Assembly: GCF_001039355.2 (NCBI RefSeq) | Contig: NW_019774591.1 | Coordinates: forward strand, 385,723-449,722 | Source: Lingula anatina | Lineage: Eukaryota > Brachiopoda > Lingulata > Lingulida > Lingulidae | DNA length: 64,000 nucleotides | Direction: 5' to 3' | Notes under the pieces: generated by a model | Seen by the model: only the letters and a program-made list of their open reading frames with translations | Database searches by the model: none | What the model was told of the DNA's origin: nothing | Made by a program: the position numbers and the translations under genes | Part shown: one piece after another, positions 46,992-60,330 of the stretch | How the letters are laid out: every line of letters begins with the position of its first letter | How positions within the stretch are numbered: position 1 is the first letter of the stretch

Positions 46992-48762
46992 TTTGACTTG
47001 GAGGGAAAAAACATTTCCTTATCTTTCCTAAAAAATGAATTTGGCAGGCATGGATAGTTGATGGTCATTGGATCTTTCTGGTCCCTAGCTTGACCCAACC
47101 TTTAGGGCCTTAGAGACCAATTTAATGTTTAGAGAGGTGTCCCCAGTCGGTAGTCATTAAAAGTGACAGGATACGAAGAGGCTGCTAATCCACTGTAACA
47201 TATTTTGGGAGCAGTCGTTGGAGCATGAGAGGATAAAAAGTGAACGACTACAGCTCAATTAGACAGTTAATCTAAATACCCTGTGTGGATTTCTTTTTAT
47301 TTATTTGCATTTTTTGTGAAGGGAGGAGGGTAAGTGGAGCAATGGATGGCAGGCCATTTTTTTTTTTACTTGAAGCTAGTGGTTGAAGATGGGGGCAGGT
47401 ACAATCGCAATGAATTGAGGTGGATTTAGGGTGCTTCATCATAACTTGTGAAGTATTCTCCTTTGTTCATATATTATTTTTTATTCAAAGACAAAAATTG
47501 CCCCAGGGTAAGCAAGAAAGAAAGGAAAGCACAAAGTTACAGAGTTATTTTTTTTTTTAAGTTTGAGTTGCCACATTGGTGCTTTAAAGTAATTAATTGA
47601 CATTTATGAGGTGAGTATAATAAGGATGGTGTTAATTTATAGACTAAATCAAAAAAGAAAATAAAAAAAAATACTGATTTGGCTGAGTTATTGGCTTCTG
47701 GAATGTTGAAAAATGTCTAAGGATCTTTGTATTGAAAGGAACCCTGATGCACCTTGTATGCAACTTGTTCATGGAACAAACTGCTAGCTATTGTTGTAAT
47801 AGTCAGGGGTCAGATGGGCCAGTTCTTGAACCACATCCCTGTCTGTCCAAATTCAAAACCCTCTGTTGGTAGCACAAGTTTTCATGCCCTCGGTGGTACA
47901 ATATCAAAGTCTTGTTGTCAGAAGTGGTTGCCTTGGTAACCTACCTGATTAGTTTGCTGTGTGCTGAGGATGGGTTAACATTGAGAGTTCATAGCACTTC
48001 AGCATTTAAGACCATACTTAATGAATTAAATTTTCATTCCAAAACCGCCCTTGTCTTGACACACCCTTGCAATCTTAAAACTGAAAGTGTCAATTCATCC
48101 TGGTTCATGTGCCCTTAACTTTATTTTTTCTGATCAGTTAGTACAATTGCTGGATTGTGAGCCATCACCTGTTTTCTATTTGGAGATAAAAAACTTAATG
48201 GCTCCTGATAGATGATGGATCCTATACAGCCTAGGTGCCAGTGGGAAGGAAAGTGAGTCATCCTCAAGATTATCTCTGTAAAGTGGTCGCTCTTCTTTCT
48301 TAATTTAGGATTTCAGGTTAATTGAAAACCCCACACTTTGTTTTTGTTCTAAGTTTAAATGTCATTTTAAACTTTGTGGTTTTGGTGGTTTTCTGGTATG
48401 GTTATTTTTTTAAGAAAAAGGTCTTGGGATGAAGAAAAAAAAACAGAATGAAAAAGCTTCTTTTAATTACCAAATACGGTTTCCATGAAAATCCACGTAC
48501 TCTTTTAGAACAATCAAACACTCAAATATTTTTGATTCATTTTTTATTTTGAATTCATTTAATCTAATGTTAATTTTTTCTGACCTGTTTAATACCCCAA
48601 AAAAAAACTTAAAATGGGTTGCCTTGTTTGCTGGCTGTCTCTCCCCAAAACTGCATGATCAACTTTGAGGCTATCTGACCTCTGTGCCACATGCCTTGTG
48701 ATTGGGCACAGAGGTCACAGAGGTCATAGGGGTCAGCTGAGGTCATGTTGTGTCTCACAGCA

Positions 48763-48767
<5 letters not shown>

Positions 48768-48793
<26 letters not shown>

Positions 48794-48802
48794 AAGGTGG
48801 GG

Positions 48803-48834
<32 letters not shown>
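48768..48834. repeat. (GA)n microsatellite, interrupted
   Basis: Two GA runs separated by a G-rich interruption. A short direct repeat of AGAGGTCA words lies just upstream (about 48707-48730). Confidence 0.9.
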
Positions 48835-51800
48835 CAAGGGAAGTAAAATAGTCTTCTCATTAAAATACTGCACCCTTGTGTTTTATTTTCCCAATTATAT
48901 GTTATTAAATGGACAAGGAATTAAGATAAACATAAATGAGATAAAATGTCAGGCTGTTTCAAAAGAGAAAGTAGCAACATTTTATTTTTCTCTACAGACA
49001 AATATCCCGTTCTTCAGAGCATTGGAAATTTGTAAGAGATAAGATCATACAGTCAAGAAGTATTAAAAAGTTGCAAACTGGTAGCCATCCTCCTTTCCTT
49101 CAAGTATGGTATGGGGTCTCAATCCCACTTAAGTCTTGGGTAAACAAATACTATCTTGGTTGGGTGGGGAAAGGTGTGAATCATTTTAACATAGCACTAG
49201 CGGATCTCTATCACTGGGCTGTGTAAGAGTTCTGCCAAAGGTCACTGACAGAACTTCAGACTTTTTTTAATCAGCAGATATATTTAGTTCATTTCTAAAT
49301 GACGCTGAGATAGCTTCAGTATATATTAATTTTTTTTATTCATCTTTTTAATTACTTGTTGATTATACATGTTGATGATACTTGATGCTGTATTATAAAT
49401 GGCACAAATTTTAGTGATTAACTGTACATCTTGAGTTTGGTGTAGAAAATTATGGGCACTGTTTAATTTAAAATATAGATGTAATTATAGGCCATTTTTA
49501 AAATTTGTGTCAGTACTGATACTCTTGTAATTTACATCAAAGAAGAGTCCATAAGTTGTTTTAAAATCCCTGCCTTCTACTCTTCTCATGGTTACTGTCA
49601 ACAGAATTTATCAATATCGACTGTTTCCAATTTATATCATCTTCCAAACAACTTGAGTGCCATTCCTGCTGCTTATCGAGAGTATCGTTTAGAATAGATA
49701 AGAGAATGACACAAAATGAGACAGTTGCTCCGCCAGTGCTAACTGTAACCAGTCTAACAGATTACCTGGTCGGCAAGGCTGGTCGGCAATGGAGATATTT
49801 ACCTCTCTATGATTGAGAGATATGAAACTTAATCATCTTTTTGAGAATCGATATATTTTAATAATTGATGCACGTATGGGAAACACCTTTTTATTTGCCA
49901 CTGCTAATTCCTTTAACAGAAAGTTAGGATGGCACTGATGATGAAGTAATATCCCTAATAGTGTTTTTATTTTGGATAAGATATTTTTACTCAACAATGA
50001 GATTAAGATTATATATATTTATATTTGTTAGTAGAGCAAACTATTGATGAGCATAAGACAGATTTAGCTGTGAAAAAAAGATCAGAGGCTTTAATTTTTT
50101 TTTGAATCATTTTGCAATCTGAATTTTTTAATCACATTTTATTGTACTATTAGTAATTTATAACAATGATATGGTCAATTTATTAATGCAGTGAAACATC
50201 TTTATTTAAATAACTGTGACCCCCCACTCCCACCCTCTACCCCCTAAAAATTCTATAATGGTTTTTCTTTTTTATGAAATTTTTGAAAACTAAGTGATCA
50301 ACATTAGGCCCTATAAATCCAGGTATCAATCTTTCTTTTTTAATTTCTGAAAATGAAGAGAGAGAATAGTTGACTGTACAACATGCAATATTGCTACGGT
50401 TTTTCAGACGATCATTGCTCATAATGACAAGAATTACCACTTAACATCCACATTGCATGACTCGGGGATCCGACCACATGACTTTTGGTTTTGTGATTAC
50501 TTTGAGTGCCTAAAAGAACAGCAACAAGAAAGAAATGAAAAAAATGAAGCGAACATCTCATCATAATGGGAAAATTACTACACCCAAGGGATATTTTGAT
50601 AGAGATGTTGAGCACCCCCATCGCGGAAACTAACCGCGAAACAAAAGCGTTGACGGATAGATATTCATCTGCGATTTGATTGGTCATGCCTCATTAACCT
50701 TAGGATTGGATGTCACTGATCATCTTTACGATCCCCGTGGGCTTCATCATCCATAATCGAACAAGAAAACAATTTCTTTGCCGTATTTTTTAATTCTGTA
50801 TTTTTGGGTGATTACAGTCCATATGATGCATCTCCACCCTTTCCCATCTTCAAGATGTTCCCTGGGGGCCAATCCACTTGTCAGTGACAGTGAACATTGT
50901 TACCGTAAAACTTTTAATCAAGGCCAACCTGTATTTCTGTCCTCTTTAAGTTGCACAGGTTATCTTTATGATGCATTAAACTTGAATCTTTATTTGACAA
51001 AAACTATAAACTTTTGAGGAAAATAGGCTGACGTGTACTCGGATGTAAATTGGTAGAGGTTTGGCAGAAAATAAAGGGTAATAATATGGAGATTTTGATA
51101 AGAAGTTCTCAGTTTTTGAAAATGAGAATTTAATTGATTTACACAACTGACTTAATAGGGCAGCCTAATGCGATTTAAAGTAGGCTAATATTTCTGTCTT
51201 CTCTACATGTTGGTCCCCTGACATTGTCTTGCATCATGCTATGTAGTAAGTTAAGAAATTATTTAGTGGCTGCTGAGATTTATAATATCAATTGCATTTT
51301 TACTAGTAATCTGATTTATACAATTTTTAAGTTTTAATTTGCATTGGTCAGGGTGGTGATGGGTTTTGGGTAGTCAAATTTGTATTTTCTGATTCCTCTC
51401 TTTTCTGTTAGCTGAAATAGATAATAATATGTATCATGAATGTGTAAATCTGACAATAATTTTCTTTTTATTTGCAGTGCCAGTTCTCTTCATTTTCATT
51501 GACAATATGTGATAAGCAATATTGATAGTGAAAAGTATAATGGATAGGTTTTCAAGCAACTTTTCCCTTTTGCATATACCAGACACCATTGTCAGTGTAT
51601 AGTATGATTTTTTATTTTTCACCAAATCGGTGGAATTTGGAATCAAATATGAACAGTTTACTATTTTAGAATACTCAACAACTACTAGCCTTTACAAAAA
51701 CCTAGCTATTTGTAATCAAAAATAATTGTGTGGTAATCAAAAATAATTGTGTGAATGCAAAGCACATTTTACTGGAGACATGGAAGAGATTACTTAAGAA

Positions 51801-52047
51801 GAAGCTTTTTTTTTTATTTCATCACAGGTCTTCCTTCTGACACTGGCTTCATCTTGTTAATTAAACTACAGGGAACAAGGGTTATGCAGGTACATGACAT
51901 ATATCTATGTATATCCTGATTAGCGTCTGTGAATATTGATTCACGTACCATTTGTTTATTGTGAAGAATGTGCATGATTGAAGAAAAAAAAATACCTTGA
52001 TATGATGTCTGAAATTGTGTATGAAAGTTAAATTTGGGAAGAGATTG

Positions 52048-52050
<3 letters not shown>

Positions 52051-52086
<36 letters not shown>
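52051..52086. repeat. (GA)n microsatellite
   Basis: About 18 uninterrupted GA units. Confidence 0.93.
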
Positions 52087-52089
<3 letters not shown>

Positions 52090-52659
52090 AAACATTTGTG
52101 ACCAAATTACATTGTTATCAAATCAGTAACAAACCAGCAATAAATAAACCATGTTTTTGTATTCATTCTCTTCAATCAGATCAAACCTTAATTACCAATG
52201 AACAGTTTACATATGTGCCCATATAACATGTCCTCGTGTGCCATAAGATTTCACGTTCCTCATGTTAGACACCTGCCTTGTTAGTATGGTAATAACTCCC
52301 TAATTTCAAACAAAATTAATTAATCAAAAACATTGTTTCATTTAAACTGTGGATTTAAAAGTCCAAAAAGAAAGCTGGGTTCAATTGAGTACTAGTAAGC
52401 ATGCTTCTGTCTCTGACTGGAAATCATTAATCTCAAATAAAAGTAAAATACGTAATAATCAGAACATAATTGAGCACTAAAATTTTTTTACAGTTACATT
52501 TTACAACCTGTCTTCCTGCCTATTTTTAAACACCTGTATGTTTATTATACTAAGACATTCCAAACAATACATAACGAGAAGTAGTACAAAATCCACATAT
52601 TTAGCTTTGTCAAACAATGCTGTTTGCAATGTTTGAAAACAGTGAGTAATTAATGTAAG

Positions 52660-52990
52660 TAAACATTAATCAATGGTGGAATCCTGTGCCAGCAAGTGTG
52701 CCAGGCCTCAAGGGACCCTAATTGATATCTATCCTCAGAAATTGAACAATTAATTAGGCTCTGGAATAAGATTTATCTTCCCTGTCTTTTAAGCTTTAAG
52801 AAGATTAGGTTCTGTCTTGTCCATGTGCACTTGTTCTCCCGCAGCATAATTAAGGCAAAGGGGAGAAAACAAATGCTGTTGTTGTCAATTAATGGGATTT
52901 TGGTGTTGTGTCAAGTTGCTATGTGTGTTATCTAATAATAATGGCTTTGGCATTTTTGTGCAGTTCCTGGTATTGGTTTGAATGAATTAT
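52660..52990. promoter_or_regulatory. Candidate intronic enhancer rich in homeodomain cores
   Basis: At least five ATTA/TAAT-type sites fall within about 230 bp: ATTAATCAATGG near 52670, TAATTGAT near 52720, CAATTAATTAGG near 52747, CATAATTAAGG near 52847 and CAATTAATGG near 52886. The block is non-repetitive and non-coding. Clustered homeodomain cores are typical of developmental enhancers, which are common in introns of Prdm3/16-class genes. This is inference from motifs only. Confidence 0.28.
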
Positions 52991-53864
52991 TTTTTAATTT
53001 GATTTTGTATGAGGTATACAATTCTCTCTCTCTCTCTCCTTTAAATACTGTGCTTCTACCTTTCCTTTCCCCCCTTTTCTTTTTTTTTTTTCAAAAGGAA
53101 AACCATCTATAGACAAAAAAATCACAAAAAAAAAGAAGAGCAAACAAAGCTATCATCACGTTTTTATGATCATCACTTGCATAATAACTCAATATATTAT
53201 AATATAAACATTACAGAGTGTATTGTGGTAGTGAAATTGAAATTGCACCAATGGAAAAAGGAAGCCCATTTGTAAAATGGTACAAATCCAATGCTTTGTC
53301 ATTTACAAGAACAAGCAGTAAAGTAGAAGCAGGTGGTATTGAAATAACACCTTGCTTTAAGAGAAGAGACCAGTGTAACTCGGCATAGATATAAACTTGT
53401 AAGTATGTCAGTGTTTTGGGAAAATTTTTTTTAAATCTTGCCTATTTAGTACTTTTTTACCAGTATATTAAATAAGAGTTACAGAATGTTTTGATGGAAT
53501 TATGAGTAAATGTCTACAAATTTTATCTAAAATAACTCCTTATCAAATTAAGATAAATGATATGTTAATTAATCTTTTTTTTTCAAAATTAAGGATACTT
53601 GTATACAGGATACAGCTGGTTTTGACATTTTATCAGACTAAACTTTGCCGAGTAGAGGTATTTTTTATTATGGAAAGTTGATAGGGTTACATATTGATAA
53701 GGGATATCTTTAGATTTAATCCTTTTGTGTTTGAGAAATTCTTTCAAGATGATTATATGTTAAAAATGTATCAACATGGAGAGTAACACTCAACTTATCC
53801 AAAAAATGAAAAAAATGGCCATTTGTTAGGCTTTTCTTGGTGTAATGGAGAGCGAAGAATTTTT

Positions 53865-54060
53865 GAGCTTATGACGCAATGTCACATGTAGCGTACCTGC
53901 CGCCGTGCAACAACAACACGCAAATTAGCCCTGCTTGTTTTTCATGCTCTTAGGGCTAAAAAAATTAAGAAAATACGACGCAAACGTCAGCCCCCAACAT
54001 GTTCCCTCTTTGATGAACTCAAACCATCCTTCAGATTAGCGTTGTCTGTTATTCAAAGTT
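53865..54060. promoter_or_regulatory. CpG-containing candidate regulatory block
   Basis: About ten CpGs in 190 bp (TGACGCAAT, GTAGCGTACC, GCCGCCGTG, ACGACGCAAACGTCAG and others), well above the surroundings. TGACGCAAT resembles C/EBP-ATF composite sites and AACGTCA a CRE half-site. No open frame or repeat explains the block. Confidence 0.25.
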
Positions 54061-54814
54061 TTGAATAGCAAATATAATAAGGATGTGCATGTTTTGATAG
54101 TGGCCGTAAAATTCCAAGATTTATCTTCCACAGGGGTGAGTTGGGCACTGGCAGACGTGCTGCTAATTCAAAGCACAACAAAGAGGGTCAAGAAAAATAC
54201 CTTTGTACGATTTCTCTTTTAGATCAAAGCCAGAGAGGTAGAAACTAGATAAGTGAAGCAACCTGATGGGTGTTTGTGATTTCTTTGCTGTTTATCTTTC
54301 CCTGCTGTCATGTCTTCTTCAACTTACACAGCACTTGTATCGAAAATCTAATAAGAAGGATTCACTGGTGATGAAATAGCTGGAAAAAAACCCGGCTTTT
54401 AGACCAGGGGCGTTATTGCAGGCCCGTGTTGTTTTTTCCGCTCTTGAGGTTAATAACTATTTAAACAGGTTCATCTGAAGAGACAGGTTTCCCACACGAA
54501 AAAGATATCTCGATTCTAATAAGATAAGTTTGGCAATTTCCAGAAGGGTGGTATCTCTGTTGTTTAATAGAATTGGAGTTTGTTTTGCATTTTATTGTAT
54601 ATACTAGAACTTTTCCAGGCATATTTGAAATTTCATATTTGAAGGGGGATTCCCAGGGTTGGGATGGGAGACAGTTTAGGGGGTAGAGTCAATTCCTGAT
54701 TGCAGACAATGTTTTGTTTTTGGGTTTTTGTGTATTTACCATGTTCAAGCACAAAAATACACACATAGATACATCTGGACACGTGCACTCACAAACACGT
54801 GGGCGCGCGTGTGC

Positions 54815-54839
54815 ACACACACACACACACACACACACA
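54815..54839. repeat. (CA)n microsatellite
   Basis: About 12 CA units, preceded by interrupted CA and GC alternation. Confidence 0.88.
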
Positions 54840-57557
54840 GAATAATTCTTTTAAAAAAGTGAAGTTTACCATAAAATTGATTAATTTCCAAGGTATGTAT
54901 TGCACTATTACCTCTACTCTCACAGGTGGTTGAACAAAATGGTCAATTCTCCACTGCCTACAGACAGGTCAAATCAGTTTTGGATTTGTAGCAGACGGTT
55001 TAAATGTTGGTCATGTTGTGTATGTAGACTTTCATTTATTTTACTAATACTATTCAGTGAGTTGTTAGGTATTTATATCACTGAAAGCTCCAGTGGTGAT
55101 GGACTTCATCTGGACCCCTCTAAGAATTGAAGGCAGGAAGAGGATGTAATATTTTCTATCCATTGATCGTTACTTTTTGTCATACTGTGTCATTTTTAAC
55201 ATCGTTTTTTTTTTAAAGTCATGTGAGACAAGGTTTTCTGCCTTCACCTGAACATTCTTTCAGTGGCAAAATTTAATATAGTAGAAGCCTTCATTATAAT
55301 GAAAAGAAATAGAAAAATAAACTTTCAAATCTTAAAGTCTGTCGCAAAATTCCTCGTGTTTAAACCCCTTGTGATGGAACATGTTGTGCAACTGTGCACT
55401 CATCACTGAGAAAATCACCAAATTCTTTCACATCAACGATGCTTAGATGTTATTTTAGTTAAACCCAACATTGAATCCTTGTCATTTCACAGGTCACTTA
55501 TTATAGATAATATTCGTTTAATGGTTTAGTTTTCTGAGAGCTTAGTGTGCATTTCTTCACATTACAGCCACATGTGTAAGAATCTCTGCTGTGTTCCAAA
55601 CCCATCCTATCCCATAATTTACTACTTAGGAGTGTCAGAAAAGCCTGACAGAAAAATAATCTTAATTACTGCGATTGACTTTCTTTTGAGACATAAACAC
55701 CAAGGATGAAGTTTAGAAGACGATCTGCCCTTCAATCAGCGATTTGGCATTTTCTCTCTGTCCTCCGGGATTGTAATCTAACATTGGGGAGCATTCTTTG
55801 TGTTTTTTTATTTGTGAAAACACTTTTTTTTTTCAAAAAAGAAGTTCCCAAGCAAAAAGAATCACTGTTAGATTAAACTCGGTTTATGTTCATTCTCTGT
55901 TCTTCACGAGTCTCGCAGCTGTTGTTAGGCAAGGTCAGTTCAAGTCAACCTAAATGATATGAGATGGATACAGTTACGGCAATTACTGAATAAATCGGAA
56001 CAAAAATAATTAATCATATTTCAACAAAAATTATTTTGGTAAATGCAGAAAAAAGTTGATTTAAAGGTTCTGTCATAGTAACTTTTTTCTTTTCTTTTTT
56101 CTTTGAGAGTGACTAAAATTTGTATCTCTTGCAGTGACCAGAGTTTAGAATTTGTGGTTGTTTGAAAACTTGAGCATTTACCATATTTTTATTTTTTTTC
56201 TGATCAGTAAGTGAGAAGATGGGGGAGACCTGATCACTCTTAAGAAAGACTAAAGACTTTGATGTGTTCTGCCTCAAAAGCATGCCCCGAGTTCTTGTGT
56301 AGGAGACTAGAAAATCAACAGTTAAATAGGTCTGAATTGATCACAAAGATAGGGATGTTAGTCAACATTTCTCAAGTTTTTGAGAGGTTTCTGCATGTTT
56401 GCAATGGCCAGTTTTTGTTTTTTGGTGGAGATATGTATGCACAAACATTTGTAATCATGTAAGCACACACACACACATGCACGCACGCATGCACACACTT
56501 ATATTGCCTGCTGATATCACATTTTCCTCCAGATTTGAATACTTAATGATATGTATTTGTTTAAAGCTGCAAAAATAGAGCCATGTGTCAGAAACTAAAT
56601 TGGTTATGCAGTAATATGAAAAAGAAGCTCATATACATGTATGTGCGTAGTATGCAAGACTTTTGTTTGTGTCATTACTGTAAGATTTCTACTTGAGATG
56701 CCGACTGCAATGTGTATTAAATCCAGATGGTACAGTGGGGCCCCAGGTTCATTTGCTGAGCAAGACACTAACGTCTGCCAGAAAAAGACATGCAAAAGAA
56801 AGATGAAGCGGAGCAAAATGTTCATCGAACTTTTCCCAGAGATCTTTGCTTGATGGATGGAACGCCCATTCTCTCTTTTTAACCACTCAGACTGTCAGTC
56901 AACATTAGTGTTTTTTAATGTGGCATTTGTTTTGAAGAAAAGTGGAAAAAAATTCTTCCTTGATGAGCTACCACAGATGACATTGCCGTTACTTCAGGAG
57001 TCATGTGCATTAACGCAGACACCCTAGTGTCTAATCAGTTACACACTGGGCATGGCACTCTTTTTCATATATATTTACAAGACTATGGGTGACACTTATT
57101 CTGTATTTGAAACCCATCTCCTGGGGCACACGTTTTAACTTGCGAGTTTGGAACATGTATTGTCTTGTCCTTGAACCCCATCTGGTGAGTGGTAGCAGGT
57201 GGTTGGTGAGCCATAAACAACACACAGACAAGATAAACTTTCCCAGTGACTATTGTCAACATCATGTAACTAAAAGTTAAACAGTTGTCACAGTGTCGGG
57301 GTGTCATCTTGCCTATAGGGGTTCTCAACATCAAACCTACGTGCCACAACTCGGGGAGTCTGTGTCAGATTTTTCTATGATGGATGCATGGCCGTTAAAA
57401 CATTACAGCTTCCTCCATATTCTGGTTCATTTTTTTTGCCAGATGCCATCTCTAAAATCTGAGGTGGGGTGGGCAAACTGGCAGAGCTGATTATTTGTAT
57501 CTTTTACTGAGGGAATAGTTTTATTTGGGAAAATATATTTTTGAGTTACTTTCTCAG

Positions 57558-57558
<1 letters not shown>

Positions 57559-57640
<82 letters not shown>
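57559..57640. repeat. (TA)n microsatellite, about 41 units
   Basis: Uninterrupted TA alternation, the source of a spurious Ile-Tyr repeat frame. Confidence 0.95.
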
Positions 57641-57641
<1 letters not shown>

Positions 57642-58320
57642 TTGTACATATTTTAATGCAACTTTTTATTATAATCTTTTTAATCCACTCAGTATGAAAA
57701 AGTTTTGTTACTATTCAGAGATATATTGGCAGAATTTAGGGTATTTAACATGTAATACAGTTGCAGAAGTTAAGATACTTAAGAAAAATTTCCTGAATTA
57801 ATTATACTCGAAGTTTCATCTTGCCAATGACTAAGTGCACTGATCTCTTCCTAGCTTTTCAAAGAAGTGTTTCCATTTTTGATCTTGTACTTGTCATCTG
57901 AGGAGTAACTTATCACAGCTCTTCAGCTTTTGAAAAGAAAAAAAAAGACAACCTCATCTGCTTTCCTAAAAGTAATTTCTCGTTCTCACGGCATGGTGTA
58001 TCTTAACTCCCTTTTTCACACAATGCTTTCCATCATGAACTATCACCAGTTCCCCCCAGATGAAGCATGAAATAAGGAAATGAGCCTGAATTAAAAGAAT
58101 ATTTGAAAGCTTTCTCTCACACGTCTTTGCTCTCATTTCTATGGAAGGAGAAGACAAATTTCCTTGACTATCTCGATGAGTTATGCCACGCGTTCAACCA
58201 CTTTCTCCAGCTCATTGAATTCTAATGATAAATTGGTAGAGAGTAATTATGCTGTGTTAAGCCAGTGTGAAGCTATGCCATCCCTGGTTTCTTAACGGCC
58301 TGCTCACACCAAAAATATTA

Positions 58321-58628
58321 CCAGGGTTCTGAAGCAGCCTGTTACGAGCTTTTTTTTTTTCATATGTCCTGGACATCATGAAGAACTGATTTACTCAGGT
58401 GGCCTTATGCTAAACTGATAAAAACTTGACTACTTAATTTAATCTGTAATATCATACACTGTACTATTGTCTTTATGCTGTATGTCATCATACACTTCCT
58501 AACAGGTATGCCAACGGTTCTGAAGCATTCTGTCCCTGGTAGTATGCAGGACAACTGCATTCTATTTGTGATCTTATTATGATCATCACTCAGGTGGCCC
58601 TCTGCTTAGCTGGTGACAGCTGAAGCAC
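58321..58628. repeat. Diverged tandem duplication, about 190-bp period
   Basis: GGTTCTGAAGCAGCCTGT near 58324 recurs as GGTTCTGAAGCATTCTGT near 58514. CTCAGGTGGCCTTATGCTAA near 58395 recurs as CTCAGGTGGCCCTCTGCTTA near 58590. The parts between are more diverged. Confidence 0.6.
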
Positions 58629-58712
58629 AGTTATTCAAGTTCATGTGGTGATCCAATCCTGTCTTTCTGCTCTGTGCCCTAATACATATAAAGTTGTATT
58701 CTTTGCATATTA

Positions 58713-58816
58713 ATAACACAAAAGATGGTTTATGTATTCAATGTTTGGCAAATGATTTGGCACTGGAAGATAATTGATCAGAATCGGTTCCATTTTGCCC
58801 AAGTGTGAACACACCC
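58713..58816. repeat. Dispersed repeat, copy 1 (partner at 61935-62010)
   Basis: CACAAAAGATGG, TGTTTGGCAAATGATTTGGCA and AAGATAATTGAT occur in the same order and similar spacing as CGCAAAAGACGG, TGTTTGGCAAACGATTTGGCA and AAGATAATTAAT near 61949. This copy ends in AGTGTGAACACACCC, the tip sequence of the foldback MITE at 41858, so it may be the end of a related, larger element. Confidence 0.55.
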
Positions 58817-59520
58817 GATGATGTGATTGTTTAATAAAGATGGGATTAGCCAGCATGCTAGGGGGATATAAAACTCTTGTTGCTATCAAATGAAAAGATT
58901 CAAATCCTTCACTCGTGCTTGACTCAGTAGGTGAAATACAAAAGGCCTTGATTGCCGTTGGTAGGGAATTCAAAGAGAGGATCTGTGAGGAAGTCACATT
59001 GCGAGAACAGATGAATCTCATTTCTCAATGAGTAATTCTCCTCTACCATGTATTGTTGATCCTGTGCAAAGAAATCACTGACATGCTACTATAGATTACT
59101 TCTTTGAGTGCCTTTTTTTCCCTTTCTTTCTTCGATAAGGTGGTGAGATATTATACATGGTTAAGTTTAAGGGTATGATTATTCGGAAATGGTTAGAGGG
59201 ATATTTTTAACCACATTGTGTGTATAAAATTCTATGAATATATTTAATGAGCTTAAAAAAGTGATAGAATATGGATGGAAGTACTGTGGGGCAAATAGAT
59301 GAAGTTAAGAAAAAAAATCTTTCCAGTGCACCACTCATCATTGAGAAGTTGAACAAGTACGTGTTTGAAAAATGAAATAATGTAGTAAAGTTAACAAACA
59401 TTTAAATATTTATTAAGTTCTTTTTCCAGATTGGTCAGTATCTATCTCCCTTTTTACCCACAGCCTTCCATTTCTTTCTCCCATAAGTAATAAACTTATA
59501 AGTTGTTGAATGAAATGATA

Positions 59521-59585
59521 CAATATTTCATAAATATAGATACAAAAAAGAAAGAAAAAGAAAAGAAAAGAAAGAAAGACAGAAA
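59521..59585. repeat. A/G-rich low-complexity tract
   Basis: AAAGAAAG-type repeats at about 59545-59585. No other content in the immediate surroundings. Confidence 0.75.
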
Positions 59586-59689
59586 ATCCCTTTGAAAGAA
59601 GAACATTTAATCCCTTTCTTCCATTTTATTGAGAGAGGTCTAACTGATCATGGGTAAACAATGGTCCTGATCTGTCTTGAATATGGTCG

Positions 59690-60330
59690 TCTGCTGCTAA
59701 CAATGGGAGGCTTATTGATAATGGCCATTAATAATTCAAGAATCAAGAAAAGTAATTAATCTGTGACAAGGAATGAATAGGCGACCGCCTTTGTCAAACG
59801 GCATTCACAGCAAGGTATTGATTTGTTCCTGTCCCATCAATGGAATCTTGTTGTCCGTTCGTGATTGATTTTAGTGTCAGCAGTTACGGATATGTTATAG
59901 ATCACAGGCAGGTCTAAGGGCTCATCAATACATCTAATAAAATTCATTTTCAAGACGTACGCTCCATTATTTTCCTTTTTACTCCACCGATCAATTCATC
60001 CCTGTTTGATCTGGTAAATGACTAGATGATAAGAGGCGCCTAGAGGCAGGGCTTTTAAGGAGGCTCCAGTTAGTGTAATTCAATCACTGTGCTGGAGTTC
60101 ATCTTAGAGTAAAACGATAGCGAAAAATTGTCGGTAATGATCTGAAAATGATCATTTATTGTCACAGGCTGGAAAACTGATAGTTCTGATTCATCCAAAC
60201 CATAGTGTGGTTGTTATCACTCATAGTGAGGGTTTTATCTGCAGTGACAAAGCCCCTCCAAATGTATAAAGAGAAATGGATGTCCAGCATCCAATCAGTG
60301 GCCCTGAAAAGGGCATTATAGACCATAGGG
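59690..60330. promoter_or_regulatory. Candidate intronic enhancer block (best in intron 2)
   Basis: About 640 bp of non-repetitive, non-coding sequence lacking homopolymers. It contains homeodomain-type words (ATGGCCATTAATAATTCAAG near 59720, AGTAATTAATC near 59752), a 12-bp palindrome AAATGATCATTT at 60146-60157 followed by the SOX-like ATTGTCA, and scattered CpGs. The composition contrasts with the repeat-rich DNA on both sides. The function is inferred from composition and motifs only. Confidence 0.3.

Larger units (their letters stand above)
45443..58309 (+). other. Intron 2, first part (incomplete intron)
   Basis: Starts with GTAGGT. No sequence resembling the next PR-domain exon (normally carrying the KFC-DAS and WLKYIR motifs) is found, so exon 3 is outside the window. 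Simple repeats and AT-rich DNA dominate. Two motif-rich, non-repetitive blocks (52660-52990 and 53865-54060) are entered separately. Confidence 0.65.

Noticed and set aside
57541-57801. Ile-Tyr repeat protein
   Set aside because: Translation of a (TA)n microsatellite; the same reasoning excludes frames over the GT, GA, poly(A) and poly(C) tracts.
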